DNA of 64,000 nt from Rhizomys pruinosus (GCA_009823505.1 VZQC01007061.1:1075255-1139254), one strand, 5' to 3'; positions 35,692 through 46,837 are shown, numbered from the stretch's first letter. Made by a program: numbers and translations. The notes: generated by a model from the letters alone, not told the origin.

Positions 35692-35929
35692 GTAAAGATC
35701 TGGTTTCAGAATAAACGCTCCAAATACAAGAAGCTCCTGAAGAAGAATGGGGGGGGGGGCAGGAAGGGGACTTCTCCAGGAGACCTCCCCTCCCCCGGTC
35801 TCTCTGCTCTCTACCCCTCTGGGATCTACCCAAGGCAGGCACCCTGCCCACCAGTGGCTGTGGCAACAACTCTGGACCTGCTATCAGCATCGCTCCCCAG
35901 ATGTGCTGGCTCTGCCTCAGATGATGTGA
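35692..35929 (+). pseudogene. Dlx4: Dlx4 exon 3 with two frame breaks
   Basis: Acceptor CCCAAAG (AAG is weaker than the usual CAG), then VKIWFQNKRSKYKKLLKKN in frame. An 11-G run follows, after which family-like QEGDF, LWDLPKAGTLPTSGCGNNSG is one frame away. After a further 1-base loss near 35876-35880, YQHRSPDVLALPQMM ends at TGA 35927-35929 in a third frame. No AATAAA was seen in the next 1.3 kb. Confidence 0.85.
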
Positions 35930-38129
35930 TCTGGGGAAGGGCTGGTCAGGCTCCAGCCCTCCTGCCAAGCCCAGGTCTGGCGCACCTACACCCCTTCTGA
36001 GAGGAAAGGAAACCAGCTCCAGATGGATTTTCTCAGAAGACAAGAGGCAGGAGAAGAAAAAAGAATGGGGTAGAACCTGGCTTTCTAAACCAGATAGCTA
36101 GATCAAGGACTTCCGCCTTTACCATCGCCCTCACTGCTATCATGGATTAGACACCTGCACCCAGTGGGACCACGTCTCTAGAAGAGGGTGTCATCAGCTG
36201 GAGTTTAGGCTGCCACGGCCTTGTCACTCCCTTCCCTGCTCAAACGACTAGAATCCCATCCCAGCCTAGGATCCAAACCAGAAGAAACCAAGTGTCCTTC
36301 TCTGCCTTCATCTTGGGCCCTACTGAGTCCATGTGTAAACAGAAGAAGAAAAGGAGAGTCTCCTAAGTTGGCATCATCCAATTCCTGCTGTCTACCCATT
36401 CCTGGTGGTCAATCCATTACCTCCATTACTGGGGGTATGGTCCAAGGGAAGAGAGAGTGATTAGTATGTATGAGGTCCCAACACCAAAACAAAACAAAAA
36501 TATGGAGTGTTGACCTGTGATAATTTATGCCTCTTTCTTAAAAAGGTCCTCTACCCCCCATGACTCCCATTTTAAGCCATTAGATCATAGACTGACTCTT
36601 TCAGCCAACTTATTAAGAGTCCTCTGCCTCTGATTACCCCTCCCCTATATAATACCAAACATGCCCACATGGACACACTCCTGGAAACCCAGAACGCTGA
36701 CGATGTGGGGGAAATGGGACAAAGAGGCTCTCTGGGTCAATATAGTCACAACTGCCCCCAAATAGTGAGCTAGCCTTGGCACTTCAGCTCCTCCCAGCTG
36801 CCTCCACCCAAGGAACTGGTCCTGGCTGTGAGGGATGTTTGTCTCCTGGCTTCATTCTGGACAGAGCTGATTGTTCATCTCTGCTCTCTCATCTGACATG
36901 TCCTCCCTGTGAACTAGGCCTCACAGATACTGGATTCTTGTTTGGCTTCTGCCACTAGCTAGCTAGCTCTGTGGATCTAGCTCTGGAATGTCCTGACAGC
37001 ATCCATAGTATAGTCTCATATGAAACTGGAAGAATCTCATGTGGGGAATGGCCAAGGTCAGAATGGTTTTCATCAGCAGATTCTTTCCTGGCGCAGTTGT
37101 GGAGGGAGCCCTCAAGCTCCTTGTGAGAAGACACGCCCACTGAGCCAGTCTAGTCCGGCTAGGAGAAGTAAGCTGTTGGAGGTAGAAAGGCCTCAGCCCA
37201 CCGGAAGGGGTGGGGGAGGAAAACACTAGAAAGAACTGGAAATCTCCATCGATCACACATCTGCAGAGTCCCTAGTGGTTAGATCCTGGGGATACCACTG
37301 TGACAAGAATAGATGCTTCAGGCTAACATGTGGCCCAATGTATGACCAGAGGCAGTATGGTAAGAGGCAGAGGAGGAGCAGGACAGAGGCCGAGTGGGCA
37401 CTGTCCTGTGCTCTAGTCCAGCCTGAGCCAATGGGGTCCGGGCCAGGTGAGAAGGCTGGGCAGCTTTCAGAGCAGTGGGACCTGGCAGCGCCATGATTCA
37501 TGCCATGCTACTGCGCCTACCACATGTACATCATAGGGGAGAGGTGCTGCGGACAGAGCTTCATTCAGGGAATCCAGTCCAGCGTGGCCCCAGGGGCTGG
37601 GGAGGGGCCTCCGGTTGCAGGCAAAAGGCTTCAAAGGCCAGCCTCTCTCTCACTGCCTGAACCTGTTCGCAATCACAGCAAACTGGGGGCGCCAGCTCCA
37701 GTCTGAAAAGCCCACTAGAGCACTTCCAACCAAGCATTAGAGAGAAGACTGGCTCAGGGTCACAGGAAGGGCAGAGAGGGTGTCACAGACAGTGGAGGGG
37801 TCCTGCCAGGGGATGAGCGCAAGCACTCTCCTTGCCCCACTTCTGGGTCAGTGGCCACAAAAGGCCCATGGAGGGTTCCTTGGGGACAAGCAAATGACAC
37901 ACTCTGGGCCAAAGTCCAGGCCCCAGAGCAGTGGAGAATGAGAGTGCCCATTTAAAAAGATTCCTTTCCATTCTCTCCTCCAGATCTTCCTCTTGGCCCT
38001 CGGACCCTGGCTCCATTGCTCTGAGGGGGCGCCTGGCCCCAAATGGCTCCTCTGGGTCTTCTCTGAGGCCAAGGGCCCTGGGGGCAGCTGTTCCCTGCCA
38101 TGCAGGCTGCACACTCCTCTTTCCACAGA

Positions 38130-38260
38130 GCAAGATAAGATCTACCGCCCCATCTCGGAAAGCCTCCAAAGGCAGATTAATTGGACAGCCCAACACGAGT
38201 CGCATCGTTAAAACAACAGCCTGGATTGTAAAGTTAAGTAGCAGGAGTGTAATTGCCCTC
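38130..38260. promoter_or_regulatory. Candidate Dlx intergenic enhancer core 1
   Basis: Unique AT-rich island in GC-richer surroundings. It has two Dlx-consensus sites, TAATTGG at 38178-38184 and GTAATTGC at 38249-38256, plus a GATA-type AGATAAG (38134-38140). Enhancers I37-1 and I37-2 are known between Dlx3 and Dlx4 in mouse; equating this block with either is inference. Confidence 0.45.
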
Positions 38261-39079
38261 CCAGCCAGCGGGCCAGCTGAGCCTGCAGCATCCCCTTCCC
38301 TTACCCCCATGTGCCCTTTCCAGGGAAAACAGGAATCTCTTTTCCATTTAGGAGCTGGACCAGTTGCCTTCGACTCCTAGGTGGTGGTGAGCCTGGATGA
38401 ATCCCAACAGGAAAGTCGTTCCTCTTCCGGCTGGCTCCTTAGCCATTAGTGTTACTGAAGAACTCAGTGGTTTCTTCCCATGTTGAAGCCCCATTGGGAA
38501 TACCAGATCAATACGGGAAAGGGAAGGAGACTGAGTGCAGACTTTGGTCTCCTAAGAGTCCCAAGACTTTTGGCAACGTTCTTAACCTGCCTTTGAGCTT
38601 CTTTCTTACCCCTCACACAGGCACAATGGTAGGATTTGCTTCTCCATGTGTTTGTGAGGATGAAATGAGATAGTGCTTGTAACACACTAGACACAGTGCC
38701 TGGAGCACAGTAAGCACTTTATAAACGCACTCACAACCTGCTGCTGTTGCTGATGAGAGGGGAAGGCTCACCTTGAGCCCTCCATACCCCCTGACATCCA
38801 TTTACCTCTTGGCTATGGCGGGAAGAAAGAATGGGGCTGGAGATACAATTCAACGCATGCCAGCCACCACCATTAGAGAGCAGGACCCAGACAAGGTCCC
38901 CCCAAAGCAAAAGGAGGCAGCCGCCTGCACATCTGAAATCAGCTGGGGCTGCAGAATGAGCAGACTGTTGCAGAATGTCCGGGGCACATTCTGTCAGCCT
39001 CCGTGGTCCCAGCCACGAGAAAGCCGCCTCCCTCTGGGTCGCTCACCTCTACTATTTTAAGGTATGCCCCCCATTCTCT

Positions 39080-39185
39080 CCCCAGACCAAATGAGATTCA
39101 ATTAATTCAATTAAAGCAATTTTGGAAGTAGCTCCTGAAGGCTTTGGATCTGAGATAATTACGAGTAATTTGCTTCTGTGAAGAG
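39080..39185. promoter_or_regulatory. Candidate Dlx intergenic enhancer core 2
   Basis: A cluster of homeodomain cores: CAATTA at 39099-39104 and 39108-39113 (Dlx TAATTG on minus), TAATTA at 39156-39161 and TAATTT just after. It is unique, short and sharply AT-rich, the typical look of a conserved noncoding element. A further block with CCAAT/ATTGG, AAATTA and GATTA words lies at about 39285-39465. Confidence 0.45.
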
Positions 39186-40212
39186 GAAAAGGTTACTTGG
39201 GGTCTGGGGTAGGGAAGGAGGTAGCCCCCTCCTCACCAAGTACACCCAGCTCTAGAAGGATTCCACACAGCAATCTTAGCTGCCCTCCCATTGGCCAAAT
39301 TACTTGCAGGTGGGAAAGAGAGCGTGGCAGTGGGAGGGGGGTGGGAAGACACCCGAGTGACAGGCAGCCCCTCCTCCAGTCCCGTGCGAGGTGGGGGTGG
39401 GGAGTTGCTCCTTCCCCGACAACATGTCTGCATAGCTGTAGCTGCTGATTACTCAGCCCCAGCCTCACTGGAGTTTGGATGCCTGGACTTGCCTCTGGGA
39501 TGGGATCCAGAGGCAATGGAATGCTATCCAGGTAGAGCTGAGGCCTTCGGAGACCAGGCTTTGGAGTCAAGGACATCCGTAGGGCATATAAGGGATGTTG
39601 ATAGAGGGGCACAGAAGCCATCAGAGGTGGATAGTGGCTGCCTGCTTCCAAGTCACCAATGAGATGTCCTGTCTGGCCTCTCCTCCCCTCTCCCTTCGTG
39701 GGCTCCGGCACTTTCTCGTTCTGCCTGGTGTCTAATTGCAATCTCTTCTACTGTCTTCCCCAAAGCATTCCCGGTATTCCAGCCCCCATCTCACTGCATC
39801 TGGGATGACTCATTCCTCCCCAGACCCCATATAGCCTGGGAGGAAGCTGAGGAGGACAGAGCTGGAGGGTGAACATTCCCCTTTCCCTGGGAGCCCCTGT
39901 CCCATCTAACACTTCAGATGCAAAAGAAAAATTACTCATCTACGAGGGTCTTCCTCACGGCCCCGCGGGCTTCTCTCATTCCTAGAAGGGGCGTCTGCAG
40001 CACTCTGCTCCCCCACTTCTCCTACTGTATACCTTCTCCCAGCTTCCAGCCTATTGGAAGAAGGAGGAATTCCCTCAGTGAGTCCTGGTGACTGCTGCCT
40101 CTTGACAATGGGCAATCTCAGGGAGGGAAAGTACCCTGCCTCCACCCCTCACAGCTCCACCTCCCCATGCAACCAACCTGGTCCCATCCAGTAGAAAGGA
40201 GGAATAAAAGAC

Positions 40213-40515
40213 CTTGCTGGGTGTGGTGACATATACCTTTAGTTCTAGGGGAGGCAGACATAGGTGGATCTCTGTGAGATCAAGGCCAGCCTGGTCTACA
40301 AAGCAGGTTCCGTGTCATCTGGGGGGACCAGGGAGACCCTGTCTCAAAAAACAACAAGCAGCCGGGCGTGGTGTCGTACGCCTTTAATCCTAGCACTTGG
40401 GAGGCAGAGGCAGGCAGATCTCTGTGAGTTCAAGGCCAGCCTGGTCTACAGAGTGAGTTTCAGGCCAGCTGGGGCTACAGAGAGACCCTGTCTCAGATAG
40501 ACAAAAATTAATTAA
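40213..40515 (+). mobile_element. Two B1 SINEs in tandem
   Basis: 40213-40360 (older) and 40361-40515 (younger, with an ATTA-rich tail). AAAAGACCTT lies before the first and after the second. Confidence 0.85.
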
Positions 40516-40825
40516 TTAATTAATAATAAATAATAAGCAAAAAGACCTTGTCATTTCAGAGTTCAAAATACATGGCAGTATACAAATGCTGCCAACAGGC
40601 AGGCCCAAGCACAGGGCTAAATTGAGTTCACATTTGCTGCAAGGAAAATGCCTACACAAGTAGGTGAAGACACACAGAGCTGCGTGCAGAGACACATGTG
40701 TGCGCATACACAGTATTTCCATAGGTGCACATAGACACACCCAGAGCAGTGCACTTACAGCTCCTAGACTCGCAGAGAAAGCACAGCCTGCGGCAGGGGG
40801 TGCTCAAGAAGATGGGTAGGGGGGG

Positions 40826-41070
40826 CTGGAGAGATGGCCTAGCAGTTAAGAGCACCGACTGCTCTTGCAGAGGACCCGGGTTTGACCCCAGCTCCCACAT
40901 GGCGGCTAAGAACCGTCTATAACTCCAATTCCAGGAGAACTCCAGTTCCAGGGGAATCTGAGACCCTCTTCTGACCTCCGCGGCATTGCATGACACGGGT
41001 GCACACACCTACATGCAGACAGTACACTCATACACATACAAAAATAAATAAAATTAAATAAAAAAAAAAA
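40826..41070 (+). mobile_element. B2 SINE, duplicated subfamily
   Basis: Full-length plus copy, flanked by perfect AGAAGATGGGTAGG duplications (from 40808 and from 41071). Confidence 0.92.
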
Positions 41071-41104
41071 GAAGATGGGTAGGAAATCGCCAAGAGGACC
41101 TACA

Positions 41105-41520
41105 GACATGACAGACTGGGCTCAGTTGGCAAAGTGCTGATCAGCATGCATAAAACCTTGGGTCCATCCTCGGCACCACATAAACGGGTATGATAGCACA
41201 TGCTAGTGTGCCCAACACTTGGGAAGTAGAGGCAGGAAGATCAAGGTTCAAGGTCATCCTGGGCTACAAAGAAAGTTCATAGCCTGTGCTACATGGGTTT
41301 CTGTCAAAGAAGGAATGAAGGAAGGGATGAAAGAAGGGAGGGAGCAAGAAAGAAGAAAAGAGGCTTTGGGTGGGATGTGCACCTTTTAGTCCAGCACTTG
41401 GAAGGCACTTGGAAGGCAGAGGCAGGTGGATCTCTGTGAGTTCAAGCCCAGCCTGGTCTACATAGTAAATTCCAGGCTAACCAGGGCTACACAGTGAGAT
41501 CCTGTCTTAACAATAATAAA
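41105..41520 (+). mobile_element. B4-type SINE and B1 SINE
   Basis: B4-like (ID plus B1) at 41105-41310 with a GAAG-rich tail, then B1 at 41360-41520. Confidence 0.75.
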
Positions 41521-41633
41521 CAACAACAAAATCTACAGTCTCTCTTTCTTTCTCACTGTCTGTCTCTGTCTCTGTGTGTGTTCTCGCTCACATGTGCAGG
41601 GAGGCAGGGGGACCAGACCTCTCTATTTTTTTT

Positions 41634-42061
41634 CTTTTCTGGCTCCTTTCTTTTACCCTCCCTTTCTTTGACCCCCCTTTCTTTTACCCTCCCTTTCTTT
41701 GACCCCCCCTTTCTTTTACCCCCCTTTCTTTTACCCTCCCTTTCTTTTACCCTCCCTTTCTTTTACCCCCCTTTCTTTTACCCTCCCTTTCTTTTACCCT
41801 CCCTTTCTTTGACCCTCCCTTTCTTTTACCCTCCCTTTCTTTGACCCTCCCTTTCTTTTACCCCCCTTTCTTTTACCCTCCCTTTCTTTTACCCTCCCTT
41901 TCTTTTACCCTCCCTTTCTTTTACCCTCCCTTTCTTTGACCCTCCCTTTCTTTTACCCCCCTTTCTTTTACCCTCCCTTTCTTTTACCCTCCCTTTCTTT
42001 TACCCCCCTTTCTTTTACCCTCCCTTTCTTTGACCCTCCCTTTCTTTTACCCTCCCTTTTC
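41634..42061 (+). repeat. Pyrimidine-rich tandem array
   Basis: About 420 bases of variants of CCCTCCCTTTCTTTTA (about 16 bp), alternating TTTTAC and TTTGAC forms. One strand is almost purely C/T, so triplex (H-DNA) formation is possible. It lies between the two genes. Confidence 0.9.
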
Positions 42062-43667
42062 CGGTTCCTATTTTCTGGAACTACTTCCCTGGGTATTTCT
42101 GGAGAGGGAGGATGAATGAACAGCTACGGAAACCTGATAATTTTCTCATGATTTTAATATCCTTGCTCCTGGAGGCCTTGCCTGCTTCTTTCCCCAAGCT
42201 CTGGCCAAAAGAGCCCCTGGCCCCTGGTCCCGGCCCTTCCGGGCCTACCCTCAGGGCTCTCAGATTTGCCCACAGTCCAGTGCTGCCACTCAACGCCTAG
42301 GTAAGGGAGGCTCCCTCCCAGGTGTCTCCATGGGTCTCTCTCCTCCCCTGGCAGGCTGGCAAAGAAGGCACTGGGCTTGGAGCCCTGTGTCTGCTACTAC
42401 TGCTTGTCGTGTGCCTGAGTGAGGTTATGCATCCTCTGAGAGTCCTAGAACATTACCACTACCTTCTGCTCCAGGCTAGAGCTTTCTAAGGCAGACCTTG
42501 ATTCTCCCGTCAGACTGAAGAACAGGACTCTGCCTCCTCCATCAGACTGGATGCATTCTGCAGCTCTTTGTCATCCTACGGTTGACTGGCATGGAACCTC
42601 TGAGCCACTCGGCTCCTGGGATGGGTCACATCTGGCCAGCCCCAGAAGGGGAAAGGAGAGTGTTCCAAGCTCCTTCAGAAACGAGACTGATTCGGTGCCT
42701 CCCATGCCAGGCCTCGGCTTCTCTCACCCTCAAGTGGAGAAATTAGTTCATTTCCAGGGGATGGTGCCACCCCGCGTACTCCATGCGGGACATATTCCAA
42801 TCGGGATTGTCACCCTTTCAGTGCTCAGGAAGACTCTTTGCACCCCTCATTTCCCTACCTTTCTACTTCAAGCTAATGACTAAGACTCAAATGTGCTGCC
42901 TCACTTGGGGTGGCTTGCTGGGACCTACCCTCATCTCTTTCTCTGCCCTGCTTTGCATATTGGCCCAACTGATGAGAAGACTTGCGTGCCTCTCTCAGCC
43001 TGTGGTTGCCACAGATCAGGGCCTTGGTCTTTTTCAGACTGGGGGCTCCTGGCTCAGTAGCTCCTTCCTCTGTCTGCTCACCCCAATCCCTATGTTGTCT
43101 GTAGTAGGGAAGGGCTGTGAGCAGAGGAGAGAGCAGGGGTGGACACCTTTGGTCCCTACCCTGCTCTTGACCCACCAGTGGTGCCTGAGCAGCTAAGGGC
43201 CCGCTCCTCTCCCTGGACAGAGGAGCAGCTCGTGGTCCCTGCAAGCTGGGGCCTGCTGCAGGCTACTCCTCCCAGCTCCAACAGATCCTGGGGGAAGCCA
43301 GATTGCAGGAGGCTTCTGACATGCCTCTGCTCAGCCGCTGTCACATTCCCCGAGCCCAGGGGGATCAGCTGGATCCAGCAGTGTGGTGGCACCTTCCACC
43401 CCTGTGACCTGAGGACTTTGTCTCCCTCCCCAGACTTGGAGACCTGGAATTCTGCCTGGGACTCAGCTCTAGGGGTTCCTCTACTCCCAGCCTTTGGCGG
43501 CTCCATCTGAAAAACAAGAAATCTATCCCTTGCTCCACTGACAAAATTTGCCTTCTCTTATAGAGAGTCCTTGTCTGCTGGAGTGCAGACACCCAGCTGA
43601 AAGGCGCTGGGCATTTTATTTTTTCCCCTCTGCTGTAGGGCTAATGAGCAAAATGATGCATCCTGGA
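42062..43667. other. Unique intergenic sequence
   Basis: No SINE and no gene recognised; open frames on both strands at 42873-43510 overlap each other and lack similarity. Confidence 0.4.
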
Positions 43668-43830
43668 GCTGGAACGAAGCTCAGTTGGTAGAACACTTCC
43701 CTGGCATGTACAAAACCTGGAGTTGGAGTTCCACCTCCAGCACTGCATAAACTGGGTGTGATCCCTCCCAGCACTCTGGAGGTGGAGGCCAGTGAAGCAG
43801 AGGTTCAAGGTCATCTAAAAAAATTGTTCA
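43668..43830 (+). mobile_element. B4/ID-type SINE
   Basis: ID-like head (GAAGCTCAGTTGGTAGAACA) followed by a diverged B1 part. Confidence 0.6.
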
Positions 43831-44054
43831 ACATCTTGGAGACAGGGAGAGTGCTCCCTGGGTAAAGTGAAGCATAGCAGTGACACCAGCAGACTCAGTG
43901 GCTTGCCCTGTCGCCTGGCCACACTGTTCTGACAGCAGTGTCTTTCCTTAGCTTTAGCTACCTGCCCCCTCCCCTCTGTCCCAGGTGCTCAAGATGGGGT
44001 GATCCAGAGAATACTTCAACCCTTAGATGCCAAAAGAATAAAGAGTCAAGTCCA

Positions 44055-44322
44055 GGGGCTGGAGAGATGGCTCAGTGGTTAAGAGCACCAACTGCTCTTG
44101 CAGAGGACCCAGGTTCAATTCCCAGCACCCATGTGGCAGCTAAGAACCATCTTTAAGTTGGGCATGGTGGTGCCTGCCTTTAATCCTAGCACTCAAGAGG
44201 CAGAGGCAGGAGGATCTCTGTGAGTTCAAGGCCAGCCTGGTCTAAAGAGTGAGTTCCAGGCCAGCAGGGGCTATAGGGAGACCCTGTCTCAAAAAAAAAA
44301 ACAAAAAAACAAAAAAAAAAAA
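44055..44322 (+). mobile_element. Composite B2-B1 dimeric SINE, copy 2
   Basis: Same structure and same junction (AAGAACCATCTTTAAGTTGG) as the copy at 3.1 kb. The target duplication AAGAGTCAAGTCCA at 44041-44054 and 44323-44336 flanks the whole chimera perfectly. Confidence 0.9.
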
Positions 44323-44397
44323 AAGAGTCAAGTCCAACTCTATAACTTTGGATCTCACACAAAATAAAGGTGATAGCGTGTGCTTCTAAGGTTGTTG

Positions 44398-44637
44398 TGA
44401 GACACGGGCTCAGTAGCAGGGCACCTGCTTAGCACGTAAGGCCCTGGATTCTATCCACTCCCCTAAAAAAGTTTTGAGAACTAAATGAATAAAACCACAA
44501 ACTGGGCTGGTGAGATGGCTCAGTAGGAAAGGTACCTACCACCAAGCCTGACAACCTAAATTCAATGCCCAGGACCTACAAAGCAGAAGGAGAGAAGCAA
44601 CTCCTCCCCCAAGTTATCCTCTTACCTGAGTCATCTT

Positions 44638-44681
<44 letters not shown>

Positions 44682-44955
44682 ATTCCTCCCAGGATTAAGA
44701 GACTTCCAGTGCAGTGGCTAAATACAAAATAAATATTACACTTTGGCAGCGGGGTGGAGAGATCAGTAGTTAAGAGCTGTTCTGGCAGAGGACCCAGGTT
44801 CTATTCCCAGCACCCACATGGTGGCTAACAGCCATCCTTAACTCCACTTCCAGGGGATCCAATGCCCTCTTCTGACCTCCATGAGCATTGCATGACACAA
44901 GTGCACTTACATGCATGTAGGCAGTACACTCATACACATAAAATAAAAGATTAAA
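44398..44955 (+). mobile_element. ID, B3 and old B2 SINEs
   Basis: ID at 44398-44470, B3 at 44508-44690 with an (AC)n tail, diverged B2 at 44745-44955. Confidence 0.7.
44640..44681 (+). repeat. (AC)n in a B3 tail
   Basis: About 20 AC units at the 3' end of the plus-strand B3 at 44508. Confidence 0.9.
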
Positions 44956-45002
44956 AACGCTTCAGTAGCGGTTCTCTAGCCTAGCAATAAAAGGGGAAAA
45001 GT

Positions 45003-45160
45003 AGTCGGGCATGGTGGCCACGCCTTTAATCCTAGCACTTGGGAGGCAGAGGTAGGCAAATCTTTTTGAGTTCAAGGCCAGCCTGGTCTACAGAGTGAGT
45101 GCCAGGACAGCTGGGACTATAGGAGACCCTGTCTCGAAAAGACCAAAAAAAAAAAAAGTG
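45003..45160 (+). mobile_element. B1 SINE
   Basis: Plus copy with A-tail; GGGGAAAAGTA/GGGGAAAGTA flank it. Confidence 0.87.
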
Positions 45161-45349
45161 GGGGAAAGTATTCCCCTTCTAATGGAAATGTAATAGAGCA
45201 AGCCTCTCACAGCTGTAGTGAGCAGTGCATCCCTTCTGCTTTGATGTAGCTCAGTCCTAACTGGCTGTCCCTTCACTGTAGCTAAGTGCAGCAGATCTAC
45301 ACTGGAATCAATAAAGTGCTTTCCCCAGAAAAGGAGGAACGCTTTAAAA

Positions 45350-45361
45350 GTGTTTTGTTTT

Positions 45362-45411
<50 letters not shown>

Positions 45412-45622
45412 CGTGTATGCTACAGTGTCAGAGGACAACTGCCGGTAGTCAGATGTCTCCTTCCACCTTGATGAGTGAGGCAGGGTCCTCTTGCCTCGCA
45501 CTGTCCGAACTGTCTGCTCCAGGCTAGCTGGCCTGTCTCCACCTCCTATCTCACTGTAGGAATCCTAGGATTACACTTGTGTGGCAAGTGCTTTTATCTG
45601 TTGAGCCATCTCACCAGCTCTG
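45350..45622 (-). mobile_element. B3-type SINE with (TG)n
   Basis: (TG)n at 45367-45409 lies at the tail end; the element ends GTTGAGCCATCTCACCAGCT. Confidence 0.65.
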
Positions 45623-46777
45623 TAAGGAAGAATTCTACAGGACACCACTTCCCACTGCTGAGGGTCCCAAGACCTCTCTAGTCTGAACTCTCCATGGGTG
45701 ATTTAATGGAAAAGTGATGGTCATTAGCTGAGTTCTCAATATGGAACTGAGCTTTGTGTTAAGCCTTTCATAGGTGTGTGTTATCTCTTTTCATTTCCTC
45801 AGCAGCCCTGTAGGAGAGGGATGATTGCCTTCATTTTATAGGTGAGTGAAAGTAAGGTTCAGAGAGGGCAGGTGACAGACCTGAGGTTACACAGCCTCGG
45901 GTCTGTCACCTGTGAGATGGGATCATAAAGCACTAACTTTGTCGTAGTTGTCAGGAGTCACCAATACAGGGACACTGTTCCTCGGCACAGTGTCCCTGGC
46001 AAGTAACAGCTTCTCACCCCTTCCCTGATGGAACTTGGGAGAATCTGTGTGCCACATCTTGGCTTTCCCTACTCCGCGCCTGCCTCCCGCTCCCCTCAGG
46101 CCTTTTGACCTCCAGCTGTCCCTGCTCCTGGGCCGAAGATACCTCTCCCTTCCCTATCGGTGATTCTTGAGCTCAGGACATGACTGACTGTCGTCCCCAG
46201 GGGTGGGTGTGGGACTGTGCCACACGCGTTGTATGACGGGGCTGGGCAGCCTTGGTGTGCACTGCTGCTGCTGCTGCTGCTGCTGCTTGCCAGGTGTGAA
46301 GCGAACTGCCTGGGGTGAGGGGACGCCCATCCTCCCTGCAGCTGATCCTCCAGGGTGTGGAGACTCCCTGCTTACTCAGCAGACACTTCCAATCCTGCTC
46401 TGATTTGTCCTGAGAGACAACCCAGGAATTTGGGCCCATAGGCCGCACCTCCTTCCTGTTGGCCTTCTTCAGGGCGCCTCCTTCCTGGACACCCCCAGCG
46501 CCTCCTTACCTTCAGCAGAGAGAGCAGCCTTTCTCCTAGTGCTGCTCCGAGAGTGTGGAAGGGCTCAGTGTCCCGCTCTTTCTCACTTCCAGGAGGTCTC
46601 TGCCACTTTCTAGGCCACTGGCGGACATCTTCAAGGATCTGAGCACCCATTCAGAGGGCTCTATTCAGATGGGGTCCAGGCACAGGGGCCCCAGCACTCA
46701 GAGCTCTGCCTCTCATTTGCCGTATGACCTCTGGCAAGTAGCAAGGTCTCTGTGGGCCAACAACTTCAACAACAACA

Positions 46778-46778
<1 letters not shown>
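45623..46778. other. Unique sequence with MIR and CTG repeat
   Basis: Minus MIR at about 45780-45900 (TTCATTTTATAGGTGAGTGA); (CTG)9 at 46261. No gene recognised. Confidence 0.45.
46261..46288 (+). repeat. (CTG)n triplet repeat
   Basis: Nine CTG units in unique sequence; not coding in any supported gene. Confidence 0.9.
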
Positions 46779-46808
<30 letters not shown>

Positions 46809-46837
46809 CTTCTTCTTCTTCTTCTTCTTCTTCTTCT
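46779..46837 (+). repeat. (TTC)n triplet repeat in a B1 tail
   Basis: About 19 pure TTC (GAA on minus) units directly abutting a minus-strand B1 (46838-46960), where the A-rich tail should be. An AAC/GTT run precedes it. Confidence 0.92.

Larger units (their letters stand above)
31046..35929 (+). pseudogene. Dlx4: Dlx4 (Dlx7), Distal-less homeobox 4, disrupted reading frame
   Basis: Three exons at 31046..31331, 35150..35348 and 35692..35929 keep the DLX4 gene structure, GT-AG sites and recognisable family protein segments: MTSLLSPLP start, PAEHQQELEA, SSLQLQHLNQ in helix 1, VKIWFQNKRSKYKKLL in helix 3, and SPDVLALPQMM at the end. These segments lie in different frames. Relative to human and mouse DLX4 as I know them: 1 base is lost near 31145; TCAG is duplicated at 31281-31288 (restoring frame); CA is gained near 35278-35288; an 11-G run (35749-35759) is out of frame; and 1 base is lost near 35876-35880. 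Spliced as drawn, translation stops at TAA straddling the exon 2/3 junction after 162 residues, inside the homeodomain and without helix 3. DLX4 normally is a nuclear homeodomain factor of about 240 residues. Assembly error is the main alternative, but Dlx3 next door shows no indel. Confidence 0.85.
35930..40212. other. Dlx4-Dlx3 intergenic sequence, SINE-free part
   Basis: 4.3 kb after the Dlx4 stop with no rodent SINE; a plus MIR at about 38575-38735 and the candidate enhancers at 38.13 and 39.08 kb. Absence of SINEs over this length in a SINE-rich locus is consistent with regulatory constraint. Confidence 0.5.

Noticed and set aside
38020..38034. CTCF-like GAGGGGGCGC word near the candidate enhancer
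   Set aside because: Only the 3' half of the motif fits; the CCASY part is missing.
46261..46288. (CTG)9 as a coding polyglutamine or polyleucine tract
   Set aside because: No exon or gene is supported around it.
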